Below are positions 1 to 10,615 of a DNA stretch of 64,000 nt, one piece after another (within the stretch, counting starts at the first letter, position 1; the number at the start of each line of letters is the position of its first letter). The stretch spans positions 496,001 through 560,000 of the forward strand of contig CP053157.1 in the NCBI GenBank assembly GCA_014607495.2, read 5' to 3'. The position numbers and the translations under genes are program-made. The stretch comes from Carposina sasakii (Eukaryota; Arthropoda; Insecta; Lepidoptera; Carposinidae). The notes under the pieces are model-generated. The model was not told the DNA's origin and ran no database searches. It worked only from the letters and a program-made list of their open reading frames with translations.

Positions 1-95
1 GGTGCTGTTGCCTACATCCTGGAATCCCTTAATCACCTCTTACGATACCCGTAGACATAGAGTGGTGTCAACCTACTCTGCCGACACCACACGAT
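1..95 (-). repeat. RTE-tail SINE-like repeat, 5' part (family A)
   Basis: Reverse-strand fragment of a family of about 255 bp seen near-complete at 12148, 44513 and 61450. It holds the GGAATCCCTTAATC and CTCTGCCGACACCACACG blocks that form the 5' end of the family and is cut by the window edge. Non-coding. Confidence 0.7.
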
Positions 96-527
96 ATATA
101 GGTATTCTTTGTAAGTTTTTGGTACATTTTATCCTCTTGTATTATTAAATATTCTGGGTGTTAACTAAGCGCGAAACAGCCAGGCCTCAACATGAATGGT
201 AAATAAGGCATATTTTAAGTATCACTTTAGCACTATAGAAGGCCTCAAAAGAACCTAAGTGAATTTTCCGAAGTAGGCAAGATTTCTCCCAAATAACTGA
301 GTAAAACAATATTTTAAGTACGTACTTTGTTTTAATTTAGACAAAGGTTGGTTTCTGAAAGGAATCTATTTTCCTAAGTAGCAAGTCGTTAATAATTTAC
401 GAGTATTTTCGTTTTATATATACTTAGATGTTTTTGGAGATTAATCTAAATTATAAATTACTATCTATTTTTATAAAGTAGATGAATTGTAACAAAAACT
501 AGCAACAACAATTGGGACTTTTTATTT
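96..527. other. No recognisable feature
   Basis: AT-rich sequence with no open frame of note and no match that I can see to the repeats elsewhere in the window. Confidence 0.5.
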
Positions 528-606
528 AAAATTATTAATAAAGAAATGGAAAAAAATCTTCACCCGAGTGGGAATCGAACCCACGACCACTGCCATACCG
601 TGCCAC
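528..606 (-). repeat. tRNA-derived SINE fragment (family C)
   Basis: Contains the reverse complement of a B-box (GGGTTCGATTCCC), joined on its left to the family tail TTATTAATAAAGAAATGG. The same head and tail occur at 33574 and 55333. It is not a working tRNA gene: the head is truncated and no acceptor stem is visible. Confidence 0.65.
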
Positions 607-793
607 TTTTTATTTATCACGGGTTAACATACCTAACTAATTCCAAGGATGAGTGGATTTCAATGAAATAACTAAATTGGTAACCGAAGTATTTTATAAA
701 AGGTGACTATTTTTTGGATAATATAGAATTAATTATAAATAAAAATTAAAACTACCTATTGACTATGGCTATTTACTACAAAGGCATCTATTA

Positions 794-1158
794 TACAGGG
801 TGATTTTTGTTCGTCAACGTTCCCAAAAACTACGAAATCTCTTCATCATCACGATCATTTTTCTCCATGGAAGCATACCTGGGAAGTGTCTGGTTCCCAA
901 AATATAAGGGTCCAAAGTTGAGTAAATAGACTGCATTTTTCTGAATAAATGCACATTGACGCGTGTAGCAAGATTTTTTTCACGAGAAATAATTAATATC
1001 TGTCTATGAAAAACTAGCATAAACACTATAAATTTTCAAGTCATAAAAAAAAAACATTTTGTTACATCGTTTCCCAGCATTTTTTGGCATAAACTTACTT
1101 TATTTGATGTATAGACCCACCTTTCGTTAAGGGTGGCAACGAAAAAACACCCCGTGTA
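794..1158. mobile_element. MITE-1 copy (TACAGGGTG termini)
   Basis: About 365 bp with terminal inverted repeats TACAGGGTGATTTTT and AAAAAACACCCCGTGTA next to TA-rich target sequence. Related copies lie at 15707, 25416, 47323 and 63853. The minus strand of this copy holds a 70-codon open frame that is not kept in the 47323 copy, so it is treated as non-coding. TA flanks suggest a mariner-like or related DNA transposon as source (inference). Confidence 0.75.
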
Positions 1159-1630
1159 AAGTCCTGATAGATTGATCAACGCTGAGGCAAAAGTATTGAA
1201 GCTAAAAACGCGATATTTGGACTGTGACTATGATAAATCCGAAATTCCCACGAGGACTGAAACTAATGAGAATTCTAATTTTACGCAGACGAAGTAGTGG
1301 CCGTCAAACGTGTTATACAAATATGTCCAAAAATATTTTTTCATTAATATAAAATAGTGTAAACGCCTCAATAACGTCGAAATAACGTAGCGTCAAGCGA
1401 TGACCGTAACGGAGTGTACAATATTATCCGACAAAACAATTTTTGTCGTAACGTATAACCGTGGACACGCGACGTAAAAAAACCGGATAAGATTGATCAC
1501 TGTCCTTGAAGGGACGGGCCCTGGATCCTAATCCCCCGTTTTAATAAGTAATCAGATGAGGTCTTAGTAAATAAGTCGATCTGCAGATAGTCCCGAATTT
1601 CGATGAGCCAATGTTTATTTTATTTCCTGT

Positions 1631-1772
1631 GTCGTAAGCGGTTGACTAAGGAACTCTCTTGGTGTTCTCTCGGGCGATGATATAGCAACTTGTCACTGAC
1701 CCTTGTGTGGCTGTATCTCCTTCATGTTCCTACAGTTCTGGCTACCCCATTTTAGGAACGCAGACATGTCTA
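1631..1772 (-). repeat. Dispersed repeat R1 copy
   Basis: Reverse-strand copy of a dispersed family of about 220 bp. Landmarks are a GGTAGCCAGAACTG start, GATAAGTGACAAGTTGCTAG, GAGTTCCTTAGTCGACTCTT, and an end near GATGTATTCTAGTGAAGC. About a dozen copies occur in this window. No coding capacity; family unidentified. Confidence 0.6.
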
Positions 1773-1787
1773 TATAATATGTATCAA

Positions 1788-1971
1788 AGTAGTGGATGCC
1801 CGCGTCTTCGTCCGCGTGGACTGCAGAAAAAACATATATTATAGATAAAAAGTAGCCTCTGTGTTAATCCAAGGTGTCAGCTAACACTACATCAAATTTC
1901 ATTAAAATCGCTCCAGCTGTTTTTACGTGAAAGACTAACAAACATCCATCCATCCATACTTATTAGTAGGA
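1788..1971 (-). mobile_element. Lep1-type Helitron fragment
   Basis: Carries the GCCCGCG...CGTCCGCGTGGACTGCAG block at one end and ATTAGTAGG at the other, with GTAGCCT and ATCGCTCCAGCTG inside. Other copies end in CTAG next to T, as expected for Helitron 3' ends. It encodes no RepHel protein and is non-autonomous. Confidence 0.65.
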
Positions 1972-2020
1972 AGTAGGATGAAGCCTTAATAAATAAGTCG
2001 ATTTGCTGATTATATCCAAA

Positions 2021-2129
2021 GGGGTAAGCACGAACCTCTCGATAGTCCGTAACGCTAGCGTTAAACAGTCAATTCCCATAGATGTTGCTCATGTTGTTTA
2101 CGCCGCGTAAAAAGGTTCGTGCTTACCCC
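2021..2129. mobile_element. Short foldback element, 17-bp perfect inverted repeats
   Basis: GGGGTAAGCACGAACCT at the left end is exactly repeated in inverted form at 2113-2129, giving a 109-bp unit. The interior has a small palindrome, AACGCTAGCGTT. No clear target duplication and no second copy in the window. Confidence 0.55.
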
Positions 2130-2547
2130 ATTGAACTTCAGATTATTGAAACGTGAGAGTTTGTGAGAATTAATGTTTGTTAGCTGTTCAGGTGAAGACT
2201 ATCGAATGGATTTTGGTGGTTTAAAATCGGATTTCTGTAATACTTATGCTATGTTTAAGCTACATAAACCTAAAAGCAATTATACGATTCTAAATAATTA
2301 ATGGCAGACTCACATAAAGTATCTGTACATTGTACAGTGTACAAACGTAATTAAGCTTAAGAACACTTACTCATCAGCTTACCAGATAATCCAGCTGTTC
2401 CGTAACCTTACGGACATAAATAAATATATACAGTCATTGATGATCAATTTCAGAAACAGCTAATCTCAGCAACGGCTCAACCGATTACGTTCACTTCTCG
2501 GGAATATATTGTGATAGGCATCACTTAACATATCCAATTATAGGTAT

Positions 2548-2660
2548 ACCTGCCTATGATATTTGAGGATTGCCCTCGATTTCTACAGGATCTCATCATC
2601 AGATCTTGCCAAGCTGGATATAGGATTAACCTGGAAGCATACCATGGCCAACAAAAAAAA
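2548..2660 (+). repeat. Dispersed repeat R4 fragment
   Basis: Shares GAGGATTGCCCTCGATTTCT, CATCATCAGATC and ACCTGGAAGCATACCATG with the longer copy at 28020-28440. The long copy ends in a GAAGTCGGTTAA tail, which suggests a LINE 3' region. The 70-codon open frame across this stretch is incidental. Confidence 0.5.
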
Positions 2661-2887
2661 AGATATCCGAGTGACATTCAATTTCATTTATTGCTTGCGA
2701 GCTTTTCCTCTGTACTTCGAATAATGATTAGGCGAAGACCAATCATTAATCTAAGCCTCTGTAATTAATTGTTTTTAAAAAGTAGCGGTGCTAGTAGTGG
2801 GACCTATTTCGCCTTAAAGTTACTACCCCATACTCGTAGGAGTCAAGTTCGGTTTAAGCGCCACACACATGCTATACCAGATTTTCA

Positions 2888-3160
2888 TGTAATTCTATTC
2901 AGTAGTTAGGAGGCCTAGAAGTTTTATGTAAATCTATTCAGTAGTTAGGAGGGCTAGAAGTTTTATGTAAATATATTCAGTAGTTAGGAGGGCTAGAAGT
3001 TTTATGTAAATCTATTCAGTAGTTAGGAGGGCTAGAAGTTTTATGTAAATCTATTCAGTAGTTAGGAGGGCTAGAAGTTTTATGTAAATCTATTCAGTAG
3101 TTAGGAGGCCTAAAAGTTTTATGTAAATCTATTCAGTAGTTAGGAGGCCTAGAAGTTTTA
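2888..3160. repeat. 39-bp minisatellite, about 7 copies
   Basis: Tandem array of a 39-bp unit containing TCTATTCAGTAGTTAGGAGG and CTAGAAGTTTTATGTAAA. Units differ by single bases (GGCC or GGGC; one TATATTCAG). Part of the unit resembles the Lep1 core stretch AGTTTTATCGAAATCTATTC seen near 6540, so the array may have grown from a Lep1 remnant (inference). Confidence 0.9.
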
Positions 3161-3391
3161 GCTATATATTTTTTAAATCCTTAGACCTCATAATGATGGA
3201 AGGGCTGGAATATGATAAAGAATATTTTCACATTACACGCCAATAAATAGGAAACTTAACAGATTACAATTAATTAATTCACGGCTCAGAAACACCAATT
3301 ATTCTGTACAAGAAAAACAACCAAATAAACTGTTGTAAATAAACCAATATTTACTTTTGACACATTAACCCTAGTTTTACTTTTATAGTTT

Positions 3392-3460
3392 TACATGTGG
3401 TTCTATCGGCCCTTGGTGCTCTGCCAACCCCGTAATGGATAACGTGATTATATGTATGTT
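3392..3460 (+). repeat. Dispersed repeat tail ending in ATGT microsatellite
   Basis: CATGTGGTTCTATCGGCCC, TTGGTGCTCTGCC and ACGTGATTATATGTATG match a better-preserved copy at 32485-32560. This is a retroelement 3' tail ending in a short ATGT run; the family is not identified. Confidence 0.5.
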
Positions 3461-3629
3461 TACTTATTACAAGAGTTATTGTAAACCTGCCAAAACTAGC
3501 AAGTCTTATACCTAATATAACGTATTTATAGGTAAATTACTAAAGTTGTAACTTAATAGATATGTTATTTATATATGTATTATTAATTACGTCTACTACG
3601 GCCTATGTACGGCCTAAGGCACCAACACT

Positions 3630-3702
3630 TTACGACACATTAACCTAGTTCTACACTTACATCCCTGAGGTCCTATTGTGGGTAATACGAGATATGTTTC
3701 AA
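3630..3702 (-). repeat. tRNA-derived SINE tail fragment (family B)
   Basis: ACACATTAACCTAGTTCTACAC and the following TGAGGTC block are the reverse complement of the body of the family B SINE, whose head with B-box is seen at 31283 and 52518. The tRNA-like head is absent here. Confidence 0.5.
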
Positions 3703-4669
3703 CATAAATACCTATTAGGTATATATCAAAATCAGGGACACACTGCAGCAGTTACAAAGTAAAAATTTTACAATTTATATCGCTTATAAAATTCTTAGGT
3801 AACAGTGATGATAAAGGAATTCTTTTTTTTATTTTTATTTCCGCGTGTTAGTGCCTTCTTCATAGATGCTTCACAATCGAATCTCTGTCTTTCGAACTGG
3901 GGGCACTCTTCGAGGAGATGGTAAACGTTAAAGGTAAAGGTAACGGTAAAGGAATTCTATTGCTACCGCTTTACTGTAGCAAAAGACGTTATTAGCCTAT
4001 TGAATTCCAATCGTTTCATAAAATACTGTGGCATAATCATGGAAAAGATAAAAGAGGAGGTGGGACTATGAACTGAGTCGTGTGCCAATCATAAGGCCAT
4101 GACGTCATGATAGTGGCGGAGCTTCAGGCCCAGTGTGTGTAACGCAGTAGCTGTAACCACGCGCTTATGCAAGTAGTTTGGCTAGTCACTACAAGGTGGT
4201 TTCTATGTAAATGGGCAGGGCTACAGTGTTAGGATGCTCCCCTCGTCCCATATTTCACCCCCGCTCAACGGCATAATTTTGAACTTCTTAAAACTTATTC
4301 AGAATAGAAAAGTTACTACTTATTTCATTTTACAACGATAATGTTTTTCAAATTGTTATTCTTAGGGTAATATAAATCCCAGTATTATTGAGATACCTAG
4401 TTAGTACCTTATGAATTTTAGTGTTCTACCTATGCAGTGCTTTGTGTTACCGGTTTAATCGTTTCATTTGTGAGATATAAGACCCATTTATGTTACAGCG
4501 GAAGACTTAGCGGTGCTTTATGTTAGTGCTTTTACAGTACTTGAGACATTTTATCTGTCGCTATTTGGACACAAACATAACACATTCTAGCGACCGGTAA
4601 TGCGGTAAATATAACGAGAACATTCTTAAACACACACATACTCGCGGCTGTGGTTATAATACGTGTAGC
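3703..4669. other. No recognisable feature
   Basis: Non-coding AT-rich sequence with short purine runs (GGTAAAGGTAACGGTAAAGG near 3930). No family member is recognised and no coding frame is sustained. Confidence 0.4.
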
Positions 4670-5032
4670 TGGAACTGCAGAATCACAAAGGAGATTGTAC
4701 AGCCACGTTTAGCATAGCGGATTCAGTGACAAGATAGATCATAGCCTTAAGGTATGATTCTGAGCTAGCAGCACGCTGTACTGCCGCCGGTGCATTGCTG
4801 CCGCAGCAATATTGGTCCGCATACATTGTCTACAGGTTTATATGAGAGTATAGTATTCTTAGCTCGCAGCAATATCACGGCAGCACTAAAAAGGCCGGCA
4901 GTGTTGCGTGCTGCTTAGCTCGGAATTATACCTTTACTGAACACCGCTGCGTTCCTTAGTCTACTCTTCGATTTGCACGGAATGATATGCAGCTGATGTA
5001 TTCTAGGTGGGCTCCGCATCAGCACAGAAATT
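4670..5032 (+). repeat. Dispersed repeat R1, split by a MITE
   Basis: Left part (GGAACTGCAGAATCAC to about 4746) and right part (from about 4937, CGTTCCTTAGTCTACTCTTC to CTCCGCATCAGCACAG) form one R1 copy. The MITE at 4750-4933 sits inside it, so R1 was in place first. Confidence 0.65.
4750..4933. mobile_element. 184-bp MITE with TTA target duplication
   Basis: Inverted ends AGGTATGATTCTGAGC and GCTCGGAATTATACCT, with similarity continuing inward through GCAGCACGC and CTGCCG. It is flanked by TTA at 4747-4749 and 4934-4936. A 3-bp TTA (TWA) duplication is the PIF/Harbinger habit, so it is probably a Harbinger-type MITE. Non-coding. Confidence 0.75.
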
Positions 5033-5084
5033 TTAAATGCAAACAACTGTTATTACCAAAGCCTTGTTCGTATATTAGATCACG

Positions 5085-5245
5085 CCACAGGGCTACTTCC
5101 ATGGGGGGTATTGCCCATATTCACCACGCGGGTTGGTGACCGCAGTCTGATATTTGGACTATGTAGTCGGCACAGAAGGCGCTGCTGCCCACCTCTCGGA
5201 AACCCTTGAACGCCTCATACGATACCCACGGGCCGGCGTTCTAAA
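5085..5245 (-). repeat. RTE-tail SINE-like repeat (family A), both ends missing
   Basis: Shows the family middle part in reverse: GCCACAGGGCTAC, GGGTTGGTGACCGCAGT, GGCGCTGCTGCCCACC, CATACGATACCCACGGGC. The LINE-like tail and the CCGGCACCACGCGG end are lost. Confidence 0.65.
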
Positions 5246-5249
5246 CTAA

Positions 5250-6410
5250 AACGTCACCGTTTGTTAACCCAAAATAAGTTACGGGTTCTCATTATAGGTA
5301 GTCGAAAGGATTTCTGAAATACTAACATAATTTTACGATCGCCCGTTTCCTGGTAATTGTATTATCTGTTACGCTTCAAATTGGAAAGCTAAATATTTGT
5401 GCGAACTCCATCGCGGCTTAATTTCAAGTTTGTCTTTCCATTACCGACACTGATTTTGCCACAGGATAGAGAGCTATCGGATAGGATAAAGATAAAATTA
5501 ATTTATTTAAAGAATATACACTTGTAACAGATCCAACCTAACTAAAGTCAAATAAAATTTATTAGTATACTAGATCTTGAGATAAACCACCAGATTAATG
5601 GTCATAATACTGGGGAATGGAAATCTCAGCATTTACATGAAAATTCGTTGAACAAACGACACGTTCATCCGTGAGCTCTTGTCGACAACGAGTTGACGAC
5701 GAACGATGAGGTTTTACTGGTTGGGTAGCATAATGAGGTATGAAGTTATTTCAAATTGAATCAAAATAAGTTTATTCACAACTGCAGTCAGGTAACCAAT
5801 TGATTCAAAATTACTGTATGCAAACAATAGAAGGTTTAACATACGATCTGGGGATTTGATCTCAATCTCTATTGCCAATGGCTGTAATGTGGGTTTCCAC
5901 GGACCCATTCCATTGGTCCTTTCAATAGCTTAATGCTCAGTGCTCGACATATCAGTGTATCTAGAATGTAATGAATCGAAGCCTGCCTAATGACCATCAT
6001 TAGATACAACTTTCAGCTATGTCTTATTTATAGTTCCCCATTTATCTCTTTGACATTTTTGGGAGTAAGAAATATAGCTGATTGAATGTTTTGATTAAAA
6101 CTTATTATGCTTATGTGTAGGATACCTGGAAGTTTCTAATACTTAGGATTTGAGATGAAGTCGAACTCTCAGCAAGAAAATAATTAATTTTGTTTTTAAA
6201 TACGCTAACCTAATGCCTCACTGGAATACATCAACTCCTTCTAAGCGTGTCGTCGTAAGAGTCGAAAGGAACCTAGAGGCGTTATCTCTGCATTTACTTT
6301 TACATCTGTGGCCGTTTTTCTTAACGTGATTGTAGTATCTCATTCGTGATCTGTTGCGGCGACAAAATTTTGGAAACTCGAAAACTCAGCCGTCTGTATA
6401 TTATACTAGT
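5250..6410. other. No recognisable feature
   Basis: About 1.1 kb of AT-rich sequence with stops in all frames at short intervals. The longest open frame (64 codons, minus, near 5714-5908) has no recognisable motif and is not called a gene. Confidence 0.4.
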
Positions 6411-6415
6411 GGACG

Positions 6416-6639
6416 CCTGCGACTTCGTCCGCGTGGACTGCAGAAAAAACAAAAAGTCGAAATTATTCGGGATAAAAGTATTTTCCTGGTATAAAAAGTA
6501 GCCAATGTGTTATCCTGATATGTAAGCTATATTATTATGAAGTTTTATCGAAATCTATTCAGCAGCTTTTTGCGTAAAAGAGCAACAAACATCCTTGCAT
6601 ACATCCTCACAAACTTTCGCGTTTATAATACTAGTAGGC
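6416..6639 (-). mobile_element. Lep1-type Helitron, near full length
   Basis: In reverse orientation it ends with GTCCACTAG next to T, a CTAG Helitron 3' end in an A/T target. The other end reads TTTATAATACTAGTAGGC. The interior has GTAGCCAATGTGTTATCC and TCTATTCAGCAGC. No protein is encoded. Confidence 0.7.
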
Positions 6640-7059
6640 TTATGTATGAAAAGGTACGTTATTCCACTTTGAACAACGCGTATTTGCGCACCGCAAACTT
6701 ACTCTATGCGCTCTCCCTGTGGTGACATTCTAATTCGTTAATTGCACGCAAATATTTGCTAACACGATTGTGGCTGCGAACGAACTTGAGCGCAACCAAT
6801 TTACAGTCTCCATCGAAACGGGTCAAGTGCGAGCGGCAAAGAGTTCTCGTAGAATGGACACTCGATATTGTATAAAGAGAAAAATTAATAAAATATCAGT
6901 TCGTAGCTGACTGTAGCAGGAGTATATATAGAATAAGTATCACACTGCACAGAAAGTTTATTCCTTTAACAAAAAATAAGTTTAGTACCTAATGTTCTAT
7001 TAGCCGCTTTAGTCATGGCAGCGTGGTTGGGTGCTTCCTTCTTATACGGAAATCTACTA

Positions 7060-7440
7060 TTTATTACCATGTCAATGAAATACCTGGAACCAGCGTTAGA
7101 TCTCCGACCGTATTTCGGCCAAGGCGACCAATCTCTACGGAGATTGGCCAGGTACGCAGGAGATATTATAGTGCACAAGTGTGTGGGCAAATACAGATGC
7201 ACTCTCTATTCCGTTACTCTCATAGTCCGATGGGACGGAAAGCCGATACGACCAGAGAGAGCTCAGGCGTAGGACCAACAGTTTTACGTGCTTTCCGAGG
7301 CACGAGCTAAGTGATAATTTTGCAACAATAAAATCTGTACACGAAATAAATTCATTGGTACAGGCCCGTGACTGGGATCGAACTTACGCCTCCCGCTTGG
7401 GAGGTGCACATCTTAACCACTGAGCTATCACCAGCGTTAG
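7060..7440. repeat. Dispersed repeat R3 with tRNA-like end
   Basis: The body (CACAAGTGTGTGGGCAAATA, GATGGGACGGAAAGCCGA, ACGACCAGAGAGAGC) recurs in reverse at 38880-39060. The right end (7350-7437) is a reverse tRNA-like head with TGGGATCGAACTTACGCCTC and an A-box-like AACCACTGAGC. Three open frames overlap here in different phases, which argues against a real protein. Interpreted as a tRNA-derived SINE or composite. Confidence 0.6.
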
Positions 7441-7734
7441 CAATCTTATACCTTACTGAGAAAGGAGACTATACATAAACAGATACAGAAAGGAAGTTTA
7501 TGTTAGGAAAAAATACTGTTGGTTATCACCAAGTTCCAGCCTAGCCTCAGGTAATTTTAGTGTTCTTTACTTGTTCTCTATGATATTGTTGTACGCTCAT
7601 CACGACTCAAAAGAAAATATAAGATGTACTTGGGGAAAGTGTATAGGTACTATTATGGATATGAGATGTATATGTGTATGAGATAAGAGGTGTATATGTT
7701 TGTATCTTCCTGCCCCGTTTTCATTTAACTTGTA

Positions 7735-7925
7735 TATATATTCAAGTATTTTCGTCTATTCATCCCTATAATCCATCATCTCATTACTCACTCCCAGTAC
7801 ACGCATATTCTCTCTCACACAGTCCATCCAACACTTCTTGGGTCTACCTCTTCCTCTATAATCATCTGCATTTAATATATGCCTTTTATCCCTTCGTCTT
7901 TCCATGAAATGGATGGGCCATTAGT
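7735..7925 (-). pseudogene. LINE reverse-transcriptase polyprotein, extreme C-terminus (relic)
   Basis: The minus strand encodes a fragment with the core GRGRPKKCWMDCVRENM, followed by a short stretch with EMMDYRDE before a stop. A basic GRGRPKKRWMDCV-type motif is common near the C-terminus of lepidopteran LINE polyproteins. Nothing upstream (endonuclease or RT core) is present, so this is a heavily 5'-truncated dead copy. A related scrap lies at 27790-27880. Confidence 0.6.
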
Positions 7926-7929
7926 ACAA

Positions 7930-10370
7930 TAACACTTCACAACATAATAACCGGGTCCCAACCAAGTCTTATCATTTTATCTATGACCCCCTAATGACGC
8001 CCACCATGTAGGGGGAGAAGGTTGGACCATGCATGACCTACAACGCTGATGCAGTGCGGATGAGCGGATGGCCACGTTCATTGTTTTGCAGGGCGCGCCA
8101 CGGGCAGATGAGGATGGCTTGGATCATGGATCATGGACATGAAGATGAGATAAGAGTAAGGTATATATTAGGATGCAGCGGTATATAAATTTATACTAAT
8201 TCGCGATACACCTCGAGACAGTACCAGACTTTAATTAAAAAGATACTTACGTAACTATTTTTTCTCATTTCGTTTCATTAGGTGCCCATTTTTTTGCAAT
8301 GTATCAAATCAAGTCTAGACTAGGTTTCCATTCAATTTAATTAAGCTGTAATTCATCACTCCCTTGTGAGTGATTGAGACTATTTAGTAAACATTTATTG
8401 GTTTTTATGTAAAAGCTGTGGGCAGCAGCAGTTTCGCCTTAATTTAAGTGGAAGCCTTGAAGTCTTGAAATTTTATTATTTTCCTTAAATTTCCAGGACC
8501 TGAAACCAAACATAACAAATTGCAGATATATTCATAATTTACACAGAACTAGCTACGGTAGTGCATAAAGAATATCATGAAAGTCGATGAAAGGAAAGAC
8601 GTGTGTCAGGACCGTAGCAAATGATCTCTGCCTACTCTCAGGAAAAGTAACCATTCTCACACTACCACACCTGAATTGAGTTTTCTAAAACAGCCTTTAT
8701 TTATAAATATCTAGACTTTAATAAAACAAGTAAATTAATTGATACCAATATTAAGAGTTCTTCAAACTTTTACGTGAACATTAATTGATAGAAGTACTAA
8801 GTCTCTTTAAATTTGACTTCTCAGTGAGTTTCGAGGACCTTCCGATGAAGAACCGAAGTGTTGTTACTCGTATTTCGAATAAATAAGTACGAAAATCTCG
8901 TTAGTTTCAATACTGTATCTACTTGAAGAGCTCTCGAAATGTTATGAAGTGCTGGTACTTTAGTTCACTTTGAAGAGCATATCTTAATTTTGTGGTGTAT
9001 AGTTTTTTTTACAAAATATGAGAGTTCGCTTAATTTTAAACCTTCTTATCCGTAGCTAAAATTTAATTTAGGACTAAACCATTAGTGTTGGTGGGACTTG
9101 TCTCCATATTATAAACTGTTACTTCAATATAATATACTTACGTACTGCCATCCCTCAGCCGAGTGCCCTTAAGGGAAAAGGTAATTTTGACTAAAAATAC
9201 AAATGCTACCTGTGACTGACCATTCTGTATAGTTAGTCTATGTGTCTAGTACCTCAGATTGCTATTGTGTCGGTCTGAAGAGCCAGTGTCTTTGTGCATC
9301 CTGTAAAGATTCTCGAATGTTCTGCTAGAGGTCCTTTGAACGCGCAATTTTCGAGGGTATCTGATCTTTGAGGGGGTTTTTGTACTTATCTTCTTTGCAT
9401 TCTTATCCGTTATATTTAAACGAAGACTCGAAAATTTTACTTACTGGTAAATCATTTTAACTTTCTGTATAAGTATAGGCATAGTCGCTGACAAGCTAGA
9501 ATAAATCTATCTCAAGTTGTCCTATTTTCGTTTTTTTCTTATAAGGCACGTCCATAACGTCCCTAATGTGAGAAAAAAATGTTTGTTTTCAAATCATCCC
9601 CAAAATCAATTTAGTATTCTCCCTCCGTGCTTACTTATTCTATAAAACACAAAATTTATTCAACCCTAAAAACTTTCCGCAAAGGGAAAAGAAAAAAAAA
9701 TGGGTCACGAGCCGCTTTTCCAACTTATTTAGCACATGTGGTGAAACACTGAAACTTACCATCATTGAATTTCGAACATCACTTTTACATAGACAGTGGC
9801 GCACAAGATATACGGTTATAAACTTGCAGCACTTTAATAATATCATTTAGAAACTCGCGGCAAGTGATAACTGCTCTAACTAGGGATGATTGGCCCTTAA
9901 GGGCGGGCTCAAGTTTGTACAGCCGATTAACGAGCGATTAAGGAATATTGATAATAAAATAAAAAAAGTTTGGATGGCTTCTTGGCCGGCCCTTATCTTG
10001 AGATAACTAAGGTTCTGAAGAAGTTACCCAATTTATTATTAAGGAGGCGTATATCTAGCTCAAGGGAACATAAAACTTGAACTTGACAAAAAAGCCTACA
10101 TTAGCATCCGCGGATAGGGACGGATGACATCATCCATTCTGGTTGTAACAACTCCACAAAAAGGTATTTTTCTCGGTTGAGTTCAGTCCATAGGTATATA
10201 CGAATGCTTTGAAAATGCTTTGAAAAAATCTTCAACAAAGATACTACAAAGACTTTTCTCTCCTCTTTCTTTTAATTTAATCTTCTCTTGATTTTAAGAA
10301 ACCCTTACCACATAAGACTAGTGAAAAGTGTGATTTGTACAGATCTGTCCTCTCTCTCTCGGGTGTCACG
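7930..10370. other. Long stretch without recognised features
   Basis: About 2.4 kb of AT-rich sequence. A GC-richer patch at 7980-8110 has repeats of GATGAGGATGG type. The 68-codon minus frame at 9640-9846 shows no family motif. I could not place any gene, SINE or transposon end here. Confidence 0.4.
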
Positions 10371-10394
10371 TCACTTATACATGTCGGCACTCAC

Positions 10395-10569
10395 CGTATG
10401 GTAAAAAAGGCACACCAGCTCCTGTGTGAGCAGCGGCTACAGCACCCTTGTCGTAATAAGACTGCATGAAACTAGCTAAATATGGTAAAACAGTCGCACT
10501 CGCTGTAAACATAGAGGAATATACTGGATGTTCTTTTAATATCTCGTATTTTTGTAACATTACGATCAT
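10395..10569 (-). CDS. Possible coding exon with GTGAGT donor (doubtful)
   Basis: A minus-strand frame of about 58 codons runs up to CCATACG|GTGAGT, a consensus splice donor with the GT at 10393-10394. The product has a hydrophobic stretch (TASATVLPYLASFM) and ends GVPFLPY before the donor. The layout faintly recalls the first membrane segment of FRAG1/DRAM-type proteins, but this is a guess. Against it, the first 15 or so codons also occur in inverted form near 11850-11910 inside a MITE-like end, so part of the frame is repeat-derived. No partner exon was found. Confidence 0.2.
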
Positions 10570-10615
10570 TTTTTTCTATGGAAGCACCCCTGGGATACCA
10601 TGGGTTTCCAAGATA

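Noticed and set aside
814..1026. 70-codon frame inside MITE-1, possibly a captured gene
   Set aside because: The equivalent stretch in the 47323-47700 copy has several stops, so coding is not conserved.
2888..3160. Telomeric repeat, because each unit contains TTAGG
   Set aside because: The unit is 39 bp and TTAGG occurs once per unit; there is no (TTAGG)n run.
7015..7310. Three overlapping open frames of 78-95 codons
   Set aside because: They overlap in different phases and both strands, and the sequence is a copy of a dispersed repeat (R3) also seen at 38880-39060.
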